This document shows, one piece after another, positions 1 through 8,280 of a stretch of 24,069 nt of DNA (positions are counted from its first letter, which is position 1; each line of letters begins with the position of its first letter). The notes under the pieces were generated by a model, which saw nothing but the letters and a program-made list of their open reading frames with translations, was not told where the DNA came from and made no database searches. The stretch is taken from contig CAYULB010000031.1 in the NCBI GenBank assembly GCA_964445575.1, forward strand, positions 1 through 24,069, read 5' to 3'. The translations under genes were made by a program, and so were the position numbers. This stretch comes from WJMT01 sp964445575. Its GTDB lineage: Bacteria > Acidobacteriota > Aminicenantia > Aminicenantales > Aminicenantaceae.

Positions 1-54
1 GTTAAAACTTTCTTGCCAAAGCTTTCTTTATAAAGTATTTTTGTGAAGCCCTAT

Positions 55-83
55 TTTTCATAAAAATGGCTGCTGTGTATAAT
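55..83 (+). promoter_or_regulatory. Candidate sigma-70 promoter for the S9 peptidase gene
   Basis: A perfect -10 box TATAAT lies at 78-83, with a weaker -35 box TTTTCA at 55-60 separated by 17 nt. Transcription would start near 90 and give a leader of about 75 nt before the ATG at 167. The spacing is ideal but the -35 matches consensus at only four of six positions, so this is a tentative call. Confidence 0.45.
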
Positions 84-166
84 AAAGCAGATGCTTTGAG
101 TGACCTAATGGACTTTTATAATTTACCTGGATGGAGTCAGATCGGATTTATTTAAGGGAGGCTTTA

Positions 167-2365
167 ATGAAAGAAAGATTTAAGCAAAGTATGAAATTCT
201 TATTCCTCATCATCTTGATTTTTTCTTTTTCTTGGTTATCGTTTGCTCAAGTAAGGGGAAGAGAACTTTATGAAAAGTTAACCAAAGAGAGAGATTTAAT
301 AAAGGATGAGGGAGTCACAAGACTCAGTTGGCTGCCGGATGGGTCAGGTCTGTATTTTAAACAAGAGAAGAGTTTTGTGAAAATAGATATCAAAAGCGGA
401 AAGAAAGAAGCACTTTTTGATGAAGCCCGGATCATTTCTAAATATAATGAGCTCACAGGAAAAGACTTAAAAGAACTTCCTTTTGAGAACTTTGAGTTTA
501 TAGACAATGGGAACAAAATAAAGTTTAAAGTCAGCAGCAAAGGTTTTCTTTGTGATCTTGAGTCTTATGAGATGATTTCGTATGTTCCTGAGAAAGAATT
601 CAGAGGGGTTCGAGGAAGAATATACTCTGAAGTGATATCACCTGATCTTAAGTACAGAGCTTTTGTGCGGGATTTTAATCTTTATATAAAGGATTTTGAT
701 GAAAATGAGACCCCCCTGACTCAAGGGGGACACAGAGACCTGCGCAAGGGATTTCCAGATTGGGTTTATCCTGAAGAACTGGGCCAGTACGAGGCTTTCT
801 GCTGGTCTCCAGATTCTGCGAAAATTGCCTATATGGAATTTGATGAAAGTCCTGTAAAAAAATATCCTATTGTTCATGATGTTGACCCCTCTCCTGAGTT
901 TGAAATGCAGAGCTACCCCAAGGCGGGGCAAAATAATCCTATAGTCCAGTTTTATATAGTGGATGTTGAGAATCAGAAAACAATTAGGGTAAAGACAGGG
1001 ATTGATACCAATGTCTATCTTTTTAATGGAAAATGGACCCCTGATGGGAAGTATTTTACATACCAGAGTTTAAACAGGCTTCAGAACGAACTGGAATTGT
1101 TTGCAGTTGAACCAGAAACAGGAGAAGTCGATTTGATACTCAAAGATCAAGACCCCTGCTACATTGAAGCGGATGACGACCCTATTTTTTTAAAGGATAA
1201 CCAGCGCTTTATATGGACTTCAGAGAGAAGTGGGTGGAATGAGATATATCTTTATGATATTTCCGGTGAATCCTTTGAGCAGCTCACAGATGCAAAGCTT
1301 CCTGTAAACAGAGTGGTGGGAGTAGATGAAGAAAAGGGTTGGATTTATTTTACTGGACAGGAAAACAGAGGTCTTGAAACGTATCTTTATAGAGTAGGTA
1401 TGGATGGAAGTGGATTTGAAAAACTTCTTCAGGAAGTCGGCACTCATTCTGTATCCATGTCTCCGGACGGCAAGCACTTTGTGGATTATCTTTCCTCTTT
1501 TAATAAGCCGAGCCGAATATTTCTTTATACAGCACATGGAAAACAAATAAGAGAACTGGGCCGTTCCGTAATGACCAAGGAATTTAAGGATTTAGAACTT
1601 ATCCAGCCAGAGAATTTTGTGTTTGAGTCAGCTGATGGAAAATACAAACTAGACGGAATCCTGTACAAACCAGCGCATTTTTCTGAAAACGAAAAATATC
1701 CTTTAGTCATGTCTGTTTATGGAGGGCCGGGAGCAAAGAGAATTTATAACAGATTTAATGGGGACAGCTCTGGTCAAGCTTTAGCCCAGTTGGGTTTTAT
1801 TGTGGCCTCTATCGACCATAGAGGAGTCTCAGGAAGAAGCAAGGATTTTCAGAACCTTATGTATATGAATTTAGGTCAGATTGAGCTGGAAGATCATGTG
1901 GCAGCTGTGAAATTCCTCGCAAAAAGGCCTTATATTGATGAAAACCGAGTCGGCATTTATGGTCATTCTTATGGAGGTTACTTAACCTGTATGGCTCTGC
2001 TGAAAGCTCCCGGTGTTTTTCATGTGGGCGTAGCCGGAGCTCCTGTCACTGACTGGAGAAATTATGACACCATCTATACAGAGCGATATATGAGAAGACC
2101 CCAAGATAATCCTGAAGGATATGAAAAAGGTTCATGCTTGAATTATGCTCAGAATTTGAAAGGACATCTGGCCATCCACCACGGAGCTGTGGATAACAAT
2201 GTTCATCCGGGGAATACCATCCAGCTGATTCAGGCTTTTTTAGAGGACAATAAAAAATTTGATTTAATGATTTATCCGGAGCAGAGACACGGCATCCGTT
2301 TTGATCGCTATGGAGAAGCAAGAGTAGAATTTCTCATTGAGCACCTAAAGCCTGAAGTAAAATAG
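167..2365 (+). CDS. Secreted dipeptidyl peptidase IV-like S9 family serine peptidase
   Basis: This 732-residue exported prolyl-type peptidase would remove dipeptides from the N-termini of peptides outside the inner membrane. The start at 167 is chosen because AAGGGAGG (154-161) sits 5 nt upstream and the protein then begins with a typical signal peptide (basic start, hydrophobic run, cleavage after about residue 28). Residues of about 60-480 form the DPPIV-type beta-propeller. The paired glutamates that bind the substrate N-terminus in DPPIV appear as E203-E204 in a WVYPEEL context. The C-terminal alpha/beta hydrolase domain has Ser601 in GHSYGG, Asp676 in AVDNNVHP and His708 in QRHG. Their spacing (75 and 32 residues) is almost that of human DPPIV (78 and 32). 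An in-frame ATG at 131 would only add residues before the signal peptide. Family assignment is firm; the preferred substrate is inferred from the double-Glu motif. Confidence 0.93.
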   Translation: MKERFKQSMKFLFLIILIFSFSWLSFAQVRGRELYEKLTKERDLIKDEGVTRLSWLPDGSGLYFKQEKSFVKIDIKSGKKEALFDEARIISKYNELTGKDLKELPFENFEFIDNGNKIKFKVSSKGFLCDLESYEMISYVPEKEFRGVRGRIYSEVISPDLKYRAFVRDFNLYIKDFDENETPLTQGGHRDLRKGFPDWVYPEELGQYEAFCWSPDSAKIAYMEFDESPVKKYPIVHDVDPSPEFEMQSYPKAGQNNPIVQFYIVDVENQKTIRVKTGIDTNVYLFNGKWTPDGKYFTYQSLNRLQNELELFAVEPETGEVDLILKDQDPCYIEADDDPIFLKDNQRFIWTSERSGWNEIYLYDISGESFEQLTDAKLPVNRVVGVDEEKGWIYFTGQENRGLETYLYRVGMDGSGFEKLLQEVGTHSVSMSPDGKHFVDYLSSFNKPSRIFLYTAHGKQIRELGRSVMTKEFKDLELIQPENFVFESADGKYKLDGILYKPAHFSENEKYPLVMSVYGGPGAKRIYNRFNGDSSGQALAQLGFIVASIDHRGVSGRSKDFQNLMYMNLGQIELEDHVAAVKFLAKRPYIDENRVGIYGHSYGGYLTCMALLKAPGVFHVGVAGAPVTDWRNYDTIYTERYMRRPQDNPEGYEKGSCLNYAQNLKGHLAIHHGAVDNNVHPGNTIQLIQAFLEDNKKFDLMIYPEQRHGIRFDRYGEARVEFLIEHLKPEVK

Positions 2366-2432
2366 GCTTTTGTACAGCTTATTTTATTCAGAGAGAGGAC
2401 TCAGCATTTGAATTTGATGTATCTTTACCATA

Positions 2433-2460
2433 TTGACATTTTGTTAATCTCCCTTATAAT
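2433..2460 (+). promoter_or_regulatory. Consensus sigma-70 promoter of ssrA
   Basis: A perfect TTGACA (2433-2438) and a perfect TATAAT (2455-2460) are separated by 16 nt. Transcription would begin near 2467, just before the mature tmRNA 5' end at 2474. This is the strongest promoter match in the window, as expected for an abundant stable RNA. Confidence 0.85.
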
Positions 2461-2473
2461 TATAGATGAGATC

Positions 2474-2817
2474 GGGGGCGAATTGGGTTCGACGGAGGTA
2501 AAGAGACTGAGGAAGCATGTCGAGGCCCCACCCACCTCGCTAAACAGGTGGACTTAATAAGTGCAGAATCAATGCCTTTAGCTGCCTAAAAAGAGGCAAG
2601 CCGTTTCTTTTGTGCTTTCCTGCGGCGCTTAAGAAACGTCGACCAGCAGGATAGCGATCCTGGTGCGCTCCTTCCCAGGTGAGCGAATCTTTTAGGAGTT
2701 GGTTTCAAGGTAGTTTTCCTCTTCAACGGCCTTGAAACGACAAGAATGAAGAGGATAAGCATGTAGCGTCCTCTTGTCGAATGCCTCCGGACGCGGGTTC
2801 GATTCCCGCCGCCTCCA
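2474..2817 (+). ncRNA. ssrA: Transfer-messenger RNA (tmRNA), one-piece form
   Basis: tmRNA rescues ribosomes stalled on broken mRNAs and tags the unfinished proteins for proteolysis. The 5' end GGGGGCG (2474-2480) pairs over seven positions, one of them G-U, with CGCCTCC (2810-2816), followed by discriminator A; the CCA is not encoded. The 5' segment carries the conserved GGGTTCGACGG block, and the T arm is GCGGG-TTCGATT-CCCGC. The likely reading frame is GCA at 2563 to TAA at 2587-2589, encoding AESMPLAA, which ends in the LAA degradation signal. A helix CGTTTCTT/AAGAAACG follows the tag stop, as in other tmRNAs. Before the tag, CCACC/GGTGG pairing resembles pseudoknot 1. The length of about 344 nt is normal. 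The tag frame is inferred from its position and its LAA ending. Confidence 0.95.
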
Positions 2818-2834
2818 TTGATTTTGGTTTTAAG

Positions 2835-3977
2835 ATGAAAAAAAACCTCCCAGGCTTCGTCATTCTTTTTCTGCTCATTCAAGGAATTCTTTTTTCCCAG
2901 GAAAAGCCCTTCATTAAATTGTCTGTTGCTGACTACCCTGATTTTTCCCGTGTTTTCATTGAATCTTCCAAGCCTTTGAGCTTAGATGTTGAGAAAAGCG
3001 GCTTTTATTTTATGGTCAGAGTTCGTGCAGATGGCCCATTCAATGTAAGCAAACAGCTGTTTAATAGCCGAAGAGTGGAGTCATTAGAGTGGGGAAAGGG
3101 GTCGGATTATTATATATTTAACATCAAGACAGCTCATGAAGGTTTTATTTGCAAGCATTCGGTTTCCCGGAACTCCTCAATTGTTTTTGTGGATGTGATG
3201 TCTCCATCTGCTGAGCCAGAAGAAGAAAACAACCATTATCCTTCTGGCATGACAAATTCTGATTTTAGGTCAACATCTGATGTTTCTCAAGGAGAAGAGC
3301 TGGGAACTATTGTTATAGACCCGGGACACGGAGGGCTTGAAACCGGGGCTGAAGGCAGATTTGGAACCCAGGAAAAGACTGTCACTCTTGAAATTGCACT
3401 TAAGTTAAAAACAATAATCGAGAGAAACCTCCCCTTTAGAGTTCAGCTAACAAGAGAAGAGGATGTGGATGTTTCTTTGGAGAGGAGGGCTGCAATCGCC
3501 AATAATTACAGGGCATATGTTTTCATCAGTATCCATGCCAATGGGTCTTATAGAAAGGCTGCGAGGGGTTCGGAGACATTTTTCCTGAGTTTAAACGCAA
3601 CAGATGAAGAAATCCGAAGGCTTGCTTATATGGAAAACAATTCTACTGAGTTAGAGGGTATTCAGAGTGGTGAGGAGGATGATTTGAAATTGATTTTATG
3701 GGATATGGCTCAATCATCTTTTATTCGCCAGAGCAGTCTGTTTGCGGAAAAAATCCAGACAAAACTTAATACTCTAAGTGGAACTCACAATAGAGGAGTC
3801 AAACAGGCTCCTTTTAAGGTACTAACAGGAGTAGCCTGTCCTGCGGTTCTCGTGGAGACAGCTTTTATCTCCAATCCTGAAGAGGAAAAAAAGTTAACCA
3901 CAGACGAATTTCAGAACAGTATTGCTCGAGCTATCTATGAAGGGCTAGCTGAGTTTTTAAAGGATTATTCTTTTTAG
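2835..3977 (+). CDS. N-acetylmuramoyl-L-alanine amidase (AMIN + Amidase_3, AmiC-like)
   Basis: This 380-residue periplasmic zinc amidase cuts the bond between N-acetylmuramic acid and L-alanine in peptidoglycan, for example during septum splitting. It starts with a signal peptide (about residues 1-22). Residues of about 25-125 resemble an AMIN peptidoglycan-targeting domain, followed by an acidic low-complexity linker. The catalytic Amidase_3 domain begins near residue 155. Expected zinc ligands are H165 (DPGHGG), E186 (TLEIA) and H234 (SIHANG), with catalytic E341 (VETAFISN). The frame is open upstream into the tmRNA, but those codons are structural RNA sequence, so the ATG at 2835 is chosen because it opens directly on the signal peptide. 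There is no Shine-Dalgarno and only 17 nt separate it from the tmRNA 3' end. GerMN follows 9 nt downstream, so the two probably share a transcript. Confidence 0.92.
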   Translation: MKKNLPGFVILFLLIQGILFSQEKPFIKLSVADYPDFSRVFIESSKPLSLDVEKSGFYFMVRVRADGPFNVSKQLFNSRRVESLEWGKGSDYYIFNIKTAHEGFICKHSVSRNSSIVFVDVMSPSAEPEEENNHYPSGMTNSDFRSTSDVSQGEELGTIVIDPGHGGLETGAEGRFGTQEKTVTLEIALKLKTIIERNLPFRVQLTREEDVDVSLERRAAIANNYRAYVFISIHANGSYRKAARGSETFFLSLNATDEEIRRLAYMENNSTELEGIQSGEEDDLKLILWDMAQSSFIRQSSLFAEKIQTKLNTLSGTHNRGVKQAPFKVLTGVACPAVLVETAFISNPEEEKKLTTDEFQNSIARAIYEGLAEFLKDYSF

Positions 3978-3986
3978 TAAATACCC

Positions 3987-4571
3987 ATGGAATATAAAAA
4001 ATTAATTCTGCCAGCAGCGCTTTTTGCATCCTTTATTGTTTTGTTAGTTATTTTTTTCGGGAGTCAGGGAAAAGAAAAAACTCCTGAAATCTCTCCCTTA
4101 GAGAAGGTAGGAGAAGAACTATCAGGACAGCAAATTCAGGAGATAGACACCAAAAAAATTGTTTTGTTTTTTGTTTCAGAAAAAGACAGTGTGCTTCATA
4201 AAGAAGAAAGAGAAATAGTGGTTGGTTCTAATCTTGAGAACCAGATAGAAACAACTCTGGAACAGCTGATTGAAGGATCTAAAGAAGGGCTGCTGTCTCC
4301 ATTCCCTCCAGAAACAAGCATCAGAGGGGTTTATATTGCTGGGAATGAAATAGTGTATCTTGATTTCTCCGCAGAACTCCAGACAGGCCATCCTTCGGGT
4401 TCCAGTGCAGAAATTTCTACAATCTTCGCAGTTGTCAACTCCGTGGCTTTTAATTTCAAATCCATTAAAAAAGTTTTTATTCTGATTAACGGAGCTGAAC
4501 AGGAAACATTGGCGGGCCATATTGACCTCCGGAGGCCGTTTCTTCCTCGCTTTGACCTAGTAAGTGACTGA
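3987..4571 (+). CDS. Membrane-anchored GerMN-domain protein
   Basis: This 194-residue protein has one N-terminal hydrophobic segment (about residues 6-26) followed by a charged linker and a GerMN domain (about residues 65-190). The end motif GHIDLRRPF is typical of GerMN domains. These domains occur in the spore germination protein GerM and in many envelope proteins of non-sporulating bacteria, where they sit near cell-wall amidases. The pairing with the amidase only 9 nt upstream fits an envelope role. No lipobox is visible, so a signal-anchor topology is likely. There is no obvious ribosome binding site, so expression may depend on coupling. Domain identification is good; the exact function is unknown. 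Confidence 0.85.
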   Translation: MEYKKLILPAALFASFIVLLVIFFGSQGKEKTPEISPLEKVGEELSGQQIQEIDTKKIVLFFVSEKDSVLHKEEREIVVGSNLENQIETTLEQLIEGSKEGLLSPFPPETSIRGVYIAGNEIVYLDFSAELQTGHPSGSSAEISTIFAVVNSVAFNFKSIKKVFILINGAEQETLAGHIDLRRPFLPRFDLVSD

Positions 4572-4606
4572 GTTTTCAGTTTTCATTTAATCAATTAGAC
4601 AGACAT

Positions 4607-5923
4607 ATGGAAAAGCTATCTACAATCGCAATCGTCGGGTTCCCAAATGTAGGGAAATCGACTTTATTCAACCGGCTACTGGGAGAGAAAAAAGCCATAG
4701 TGCATTCCTCTCCCGGCATGACTCGTGATATGAATTCAAGTGTATGTGCCATTAAAGAAAAGATGTTTATTCTGGTAGATACCGGTGGTTTTTTTGATTC
4801 TAAATCAAACCCCATTTCAGCTAAAGTAAAACTTAAAGCATGGGAGGCTTCCCGCCAGGCTGATGCATTGATTTTTATTATGGATGCAAGAAAAGGAATC
4901 CTGCCCCCTGAGCAGGAACTTTTCATTTCTCTAAAAAAACTTAATAAGCCGATGATTGCAGTGGTTAACAAAGTTGACTCCCCAACTTTAGAAAGGGAGA
5001 AATTGGGAGAGTTTTATCAGCTGGGAGAGCAGCACATCATTCCTATATCTGCTGAGCATAAAAGGAATTTAGAAGAACTTAAAGAGGCGATTTATCATTT
5101 AATACCCGGGAAGTTTTATCCTAAAGAAATAGGAAATCCGCTTAAAATTGCTTTGGTAGGAAGGATCAATGTGGGTAAATCTTCCCTTATAAATCTTATT
5201 ATTGGTCATGAGAAGCTGATTGTAAGTGAAATTCCCGGCACCACTCGAGATAGTATTGATACAGTTGTTTTAAGGAATGGACGGCCTTTCTGTCTTGTTG
5301 ATACAGCTGGGATTCGAAAATTAAGCAGAACCAAAGACAAAAGAGAAAAAGCTGGTATCATTATTGCCAAAAAGAACATTAGGAGAGCAGACGTGATATG
5401 CCTTATTTTGGACTCGACTGAATTCCCTACACGCCAAGATGCTGCTATTGCTCATTTAGCTTATGACTCAGGGAAACCGCTCATACTTGCCTTGAATAAG
5501 TGGGACCTGGTTTCCTCCAGAGAAACAAAGTACCAAGAGTATAAAACCAGAGTTTATGAAAAACTTGATTTTGCCTCGTATGCTCCTCTTGTGTTTATAT
5601 CAGCATTGACTGGGAAAAGAGCTGTAAAAATCTTAGATTTGGCGGCTGAGGTTTATGAAAATGCAAAAAGAAGAATTCCGACTTCTGAACTGAACAAATT
5701 TTTGGAACATGTTAATCGGCACTATCCGCCTCTATCTAGAAGTAAAAGGAAAGTCAAAATCAAATACATCACACAAAAAAGTTCTCATCCCCCTACTTTT
5801 ATTCTTTTTACCCACTCGCCAACTCCGCTCCTTCCTTCCTACGAAAAATATTTTTCTTCTCTACTGAGAGAAAAATTTAATATATGGGGAACACCTATAC
5901 GTCTCCGGCTTCGAAGGAATTAG
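4607..5923 (+). CDS. der: Ribosome biogenesis GTPase Der (EngA)
   Basis: Der is an essential GTPase with two tandem G domains that assists maturation of the 50S ribosomal subunit. At 438 residues it has the usual length. G domain 1 has a P-loop GFPNVGKST (residues 11-19), a DTGG switch and an NKVD specificity motif. G domain 2 has GRINVGKSS (185-193), DTAG from D232 and NKWD from N297. A basic KH-like domain follows from about residue 350 to the end. Two P-loops plus the KH-like tail are diagnostic. It follows GerMN by 35 nt with no clear Shine-Dalgarno. It is unlikely to be anything else. Confidence 0.97.
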   Translation: MEKLSTIAIVGFPNVGKSTLFNRLLGEKKAIVHSSPGMTRDMNSSVCAIKEKMFILVDTGGFFDSKSNPISAKVKLKAWEASRQADALIFIMDARKGILPPEQELFISLKKLNKPMIAVVNKVDSPTLEREKLGEFYQLGEQHIIPISAEHKRNLEELKEAIYHLIPGKFYPKEIGNPLKIALVGRINVGKSSLINLIIGHEKLIVSEIPGTTRDSIDTVVLRNGRPFCLVDTAGIRKLSRTKDKREKAGIIIAKKNIRRADVICLILDSTEFPTRQDAAIAHLAYDSGKPLILALNKWDLVSSRETKYQEYKTRVYEKLDFASYAPLVFISALTGKRAVKILDLAAEVYENAKRRIPTSELNKFLEHVNRHYPPLSRSKRKVKIKYITQKSSHPPTFILFTHSPTPLLPSYEKYFSSLLREKFNIWGTPIRLRLRRN

Positions 5924-5949
5924 GATGTGTATAATTCAGGATGTTTTAC

Positions 5950-5978
5950 TTGACTTTAATGAGGGTTTTTATTATAAA
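5950..5978 (+). promoter_or_regulatory. Sigma-70 promoter for the TPR lipoprotein gene
   Basis: TTGACT (5950-5955) and TATAAA (5973-5978) are separated by exactly 17 nt. Each box differs from consensus at one position. Transcription would begin near 5985, giving a leader of about 39 nt that carries a strong AAGGAGGT ribosome binding site. Confidence 0.75.
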
Positions 5979-6023
5979 TTCAAGTTGCTGAGATGAATCG
6001 ATATAAAGATTAAGGAGGTCAGA

Positions 6024-7046
6024 ATGTCTCTTAAAAAGATGAATGCTGCTCTGATTATAGCACTGGCTGTCACCCTTGTTTTTGCTATGGTAGGTTGTGA
6101 GAAACTCAAGGTTAACCGACTGAAGGCAAATTACTACTTCACCAACGCAAACCAAGCTTTTTCAGAGCAAAAGTATAGAGATGCCATAGAAAATTATGAA
6201 AAGGCTTTAGAATTAAATCCAAATCTCGCTCAAGCCCACCGTTTTCTGGGAGAAAGTTATAAAGCAGTCTTTAATCCCGGGGTTGAAACCGAGAGAAATA
6301 TGGAACGTGCTGAGAAAGCACTTGAAGCTTTAAGAAAAGCCTATGAAATCAGCCCCGAAAATGAAACGATCATTCATTCTTTGGCAGACATGTATGACAA
6401 ATTGAGAAATTTTGAAGAAGCTGAGAAATTGTTTTTAAAGATTTTGGAGATGAATCCCACAAATATGAGTAACTACTATGTGGTGGCTGAGTTTTATAAA
6501 AGATATGCAGGAAGTGGAGATGAAGAAGAGGGAGAAAAAGCAGAAAATGGAGAAAAGACACCTTTTGAAAAAGCAGAACAAATGTATTTAAGAAGAATCG
6601 AGCTGGAACCTGAAAATCCTCAAGGCTATGCTTACATTGCCCAGTTTTATGAAGATTTAGACCCCAATATTGAAAGGGTGGATAAAGCATATTTCTATCA
6701 TGACTTAAGAACTCAGCTGGAACCTGATAATGCAAAGGCCTGGCTCTCCAAAGGAGTGAACAGATGGGCTAAAGCTTTCAGACTTCAGAATCTACTCACC
6801 CGGCAGCAGCGGCTGGAGACAGCTAAAGAGGGGGAGAGAAGTCTGCTTAAAGCCAGTGAGCTGGACCCCAAATACCCAGAACCCTATTCTTGGTTGAGCG
6901 TTATCTACCAGAGTGTGCTGGCAAAAATCGATCCGGACAGAGCCGAACGCTATATTGCAGATGGTCAAATGTACCTTGAGAGATATAAGGAAGCCAGGGA
7001 AGCTGAAGCCGAAAGACAGAAATTAGAGAAGGAATTGAAAAAATAA
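6024..7046 (+). CDS. TPR-repeat lipoprotein
   Basis: This 340-residue protein has a signal peptide ending in AMVGC, so Cys25 is the probable lipidation site; the -3 residue is Met instead of the usual Leu, slightly off the lipobox consensus. After it come tetratricopeptide repeats. The clearest is at about residues 35-65 (AFSEQKYRDAIENYEKALELNP), with more units near 85-150, 180-240 and 260-300, and a coiled charged tail. Such proteins scaffold protein-protein contacts at the membrane. AAGGAGGT (6012-6019) lies 4 nt before the ATG, one of the best ribosome binding sites here, and a near-consensus promoter precedes it, so it is probably transcribed alone and well expressed. Partner proteins cannot be named from the sequence. 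Confidence 0.82.
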   Translation: MSLKKMNAALIIALAVTLVFAMVGCEKLKVNRLKANYYFTNANQAFSEQKYRDAIENYEKALELNPNLAQAHRFLGESYKAVFNPGVETERNMERAEKALEALRKAYEISPENETIIHSLADMYDKLRNFEEAEKLFLKILEMNPTNMSNYYVVAEFYKRYAGSGDEEEGEKAENGEKTPFEKAEQMYLRRIELEPENPQGYAYIAQFYEDLDPNIERVDKAYFYHDLRTQLEPDNAKAWLSKGVNRWAKAFRLQNLLTRQQRLETAKEGERSLLKASELDPKYPEPYSWLSVIYQSVLAKIDPDRAERYIADGQMYLERYKEAREAEAERQKLEKELKK

Positions 7047-7365
7047 TATCGTCGATATTTATTTCCTGATAATTTATCCTGTATAATCCACCAGTCAAGG
7101 TTTCAAGCGCTTTAAGAAACACAGGCATGCCTGAAGCGTTATTGAAAATACTGTGATAATAGTTAATGGTGAATGGTAAATTGAATATACCTTTAGGTTT
7201 TTTAAATGAAATTACAATTCATCATTTACAATTCACCACTTACTGATTTTTAACAAAAGGGGAGTAATACAGCAGCTGAGGATACAGTTCCAAGAATAGC
7301 GAAAAAAAATCTTAAGAGAACAAAAGCTACCTCTGAATTTAGATTGATTGGTTTTTTTTAGTTAA
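7047..7365. other. Intergenic region of about 320 nt without a gene
   Basis: This gap between the TPR lipoprotein and the rhomboid gene has no convincing open frame. It contains an odd palindrome AATATCG-T-CGATATT just after the TPR stop, a 12-bp perfect palindrome CAGGCATGCCTG near 7124-7135, and the AT-rich inverted repeat listed separately. I see no clear terminator with a T-run and no clear promoter for the rhomboid gene. Confidence 0.6.
7162..7244. repeat. Imperfect AT-rich inverted repeat
   Basis: The left arm (about 7162-7183, containing GGTGAATGGTAAATTG) is nearly the reverse complement of the right arm (about 7222-7244, containing ATTTACAATTCACCACTTAC), with roughly 38 nt between the arms. 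The RNA could fold into a long imperfect hairpin. The style resembles short intergenic palindromic repeats seen in many genomes, but no second full copy is visible in this window. Confidence 0.5.
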
Positions 7366-8037
7366 ATGTTTATACCTTTAAAGGATGATAATCCGACTCA
7401 CCGCTTTCCCTATGTAACGGTCACTTTCATTTTCATAAACACTTTGATTTTCTTTTACCAGGTGCTTTCACCAGCGGGACTAGAGTATTTCATTGTCAAA
7501 ATGGGGGTTATCCCTTATGAGATAACCCATCTGACCAGTATTCCCGATATACCCAGGGTATCACCGATGATTTCCTTATTTACCTCTATGTTTCTTCATG
7601 GAAGTCTGTTTCATCTTCTAGGAAATATGCTTTATTTATGGATTTTCGGGAATAATATCGAAGATTATTTGGGGTCGGTCCGATTTATTCTGTTTTATTT
7701 TATGTCCGGGTTAGGTGCAAGTGCAGTCCATATCATTTTTAACTTTAATTCTCCCACTCCTGTTATAGGAGCCAGCGGGGCGATTGCAGGAATCCTGGGA
7801 GCGTATTTGATTTTATTCCCGCATGCCAGGGTCATAACGTTTGTCTTCCTGATCTTTATCATAAGGATTGTTCCTATTCCTGCGGCTTTTGTGCTCGGTA
7901 TATGGTTTCTTGGACAGCTGTTGAATGTGGGCCTAGGGGGTGGGGTTGCGTGGCTTGCTCATATCGGGGGTTTTTTACTGGGAATATTGTTGATCAAACA
8001 GTTCAATCCCAAGCAGCCTCGAATTGCAATTGACTGA
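7366..8037 (+). CDS. Rhomboid family intramembrane serine protease
   Basis: This 223-residue polytopic membrane protein belongs to the rhomboid proteases, which cut transmembrane segments of other proteins within the bilayer. Six hydrophobic segments can be seen. The catalytic serine is S137 in IGASGAIAG (GxSG motif) and the catalytic histidine is H199 in WLAHIGG. The HLLGNMLYLWIFG stretch (about residues 83-95) is the conserved rhomboid motif with its Asn near the active site. All active-site positions are present, so it should be active. There is no recognisable Shine-Dalgarno before the ATG, and the upstream region is a repeat-containing gap. Substrates are unknown. Confidence 0.93.
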   Translation: MFIPLKDDNPTHRFPYVTVTFIFINTLIFFYQVLSPAGLEYFIVKMGVIPYEITHLTSIPDIPRVSPMISLFTSMFLHGSLFHLLGNMLYLWIFGNNIEDYLGSVRFILFYFMSGLGASAVHIIFNFNSPTPVIGASGAIAGILGAYLILFPHARVITFVFLIFIIRIVPIPAAFVLGIWFLGQLLNVGLGGGVAWLAHIGGFLLGILLIKQFNPKQPRIAID

Positions 8038-8181
8038 TCAGCGTTATCCACGGCTTGGAGTTGAAAGAGATTGAAGAAATTCAGGGGGGCTGAATTGAGA
8101 TTGAATTGAAATCCGGAGGATTGGGAAAGGCGAATCGCAAATAGAAATAACAATTCACAATCCGAAGAATATATTGAATAG

Positions 8182-8210
8182 TTGACAATTATCTGAAGAT
8201 TTAGTATATT
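8182..8210 (+). promoter_or_regulatory. Promoter of the rplM ribosomal operon
   Basis: A perfect TTGACA (8182-8187) is followed after 17 nt by TATATT (8205-8210). Transcription would begin near 8217, leaving a leader of about 64 nt before rplM. The leader contains a short AATAC/GTATT inverted repeat, but not a structure clear enough to call an autoregulatory site. AAGGA at 8268-8272 is the ribosome binding site for rplM. Confidence 0.75.
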
Positions 8211-8280
8211 TCCTCATCAATACTGGTACGTATTATTACCTTTATCATCTATTATAGCTAATGACCTAAGGAATAGTGTT

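Noticed and set aside
131..166. Upstream ATG at 131 as the start of the S9 peptidase
   Set aside because: It would add 12 residues before the signal peptide and ignore the well-placed AAGGGAGG at 154-161.
2586..2882. Minus-strand open frame of 98 codons
   Set aside because: It runs antisense across the tmRNA and the start of the amidase gene; the RNA structure explains the sequence and no ribosome binding site supports it.
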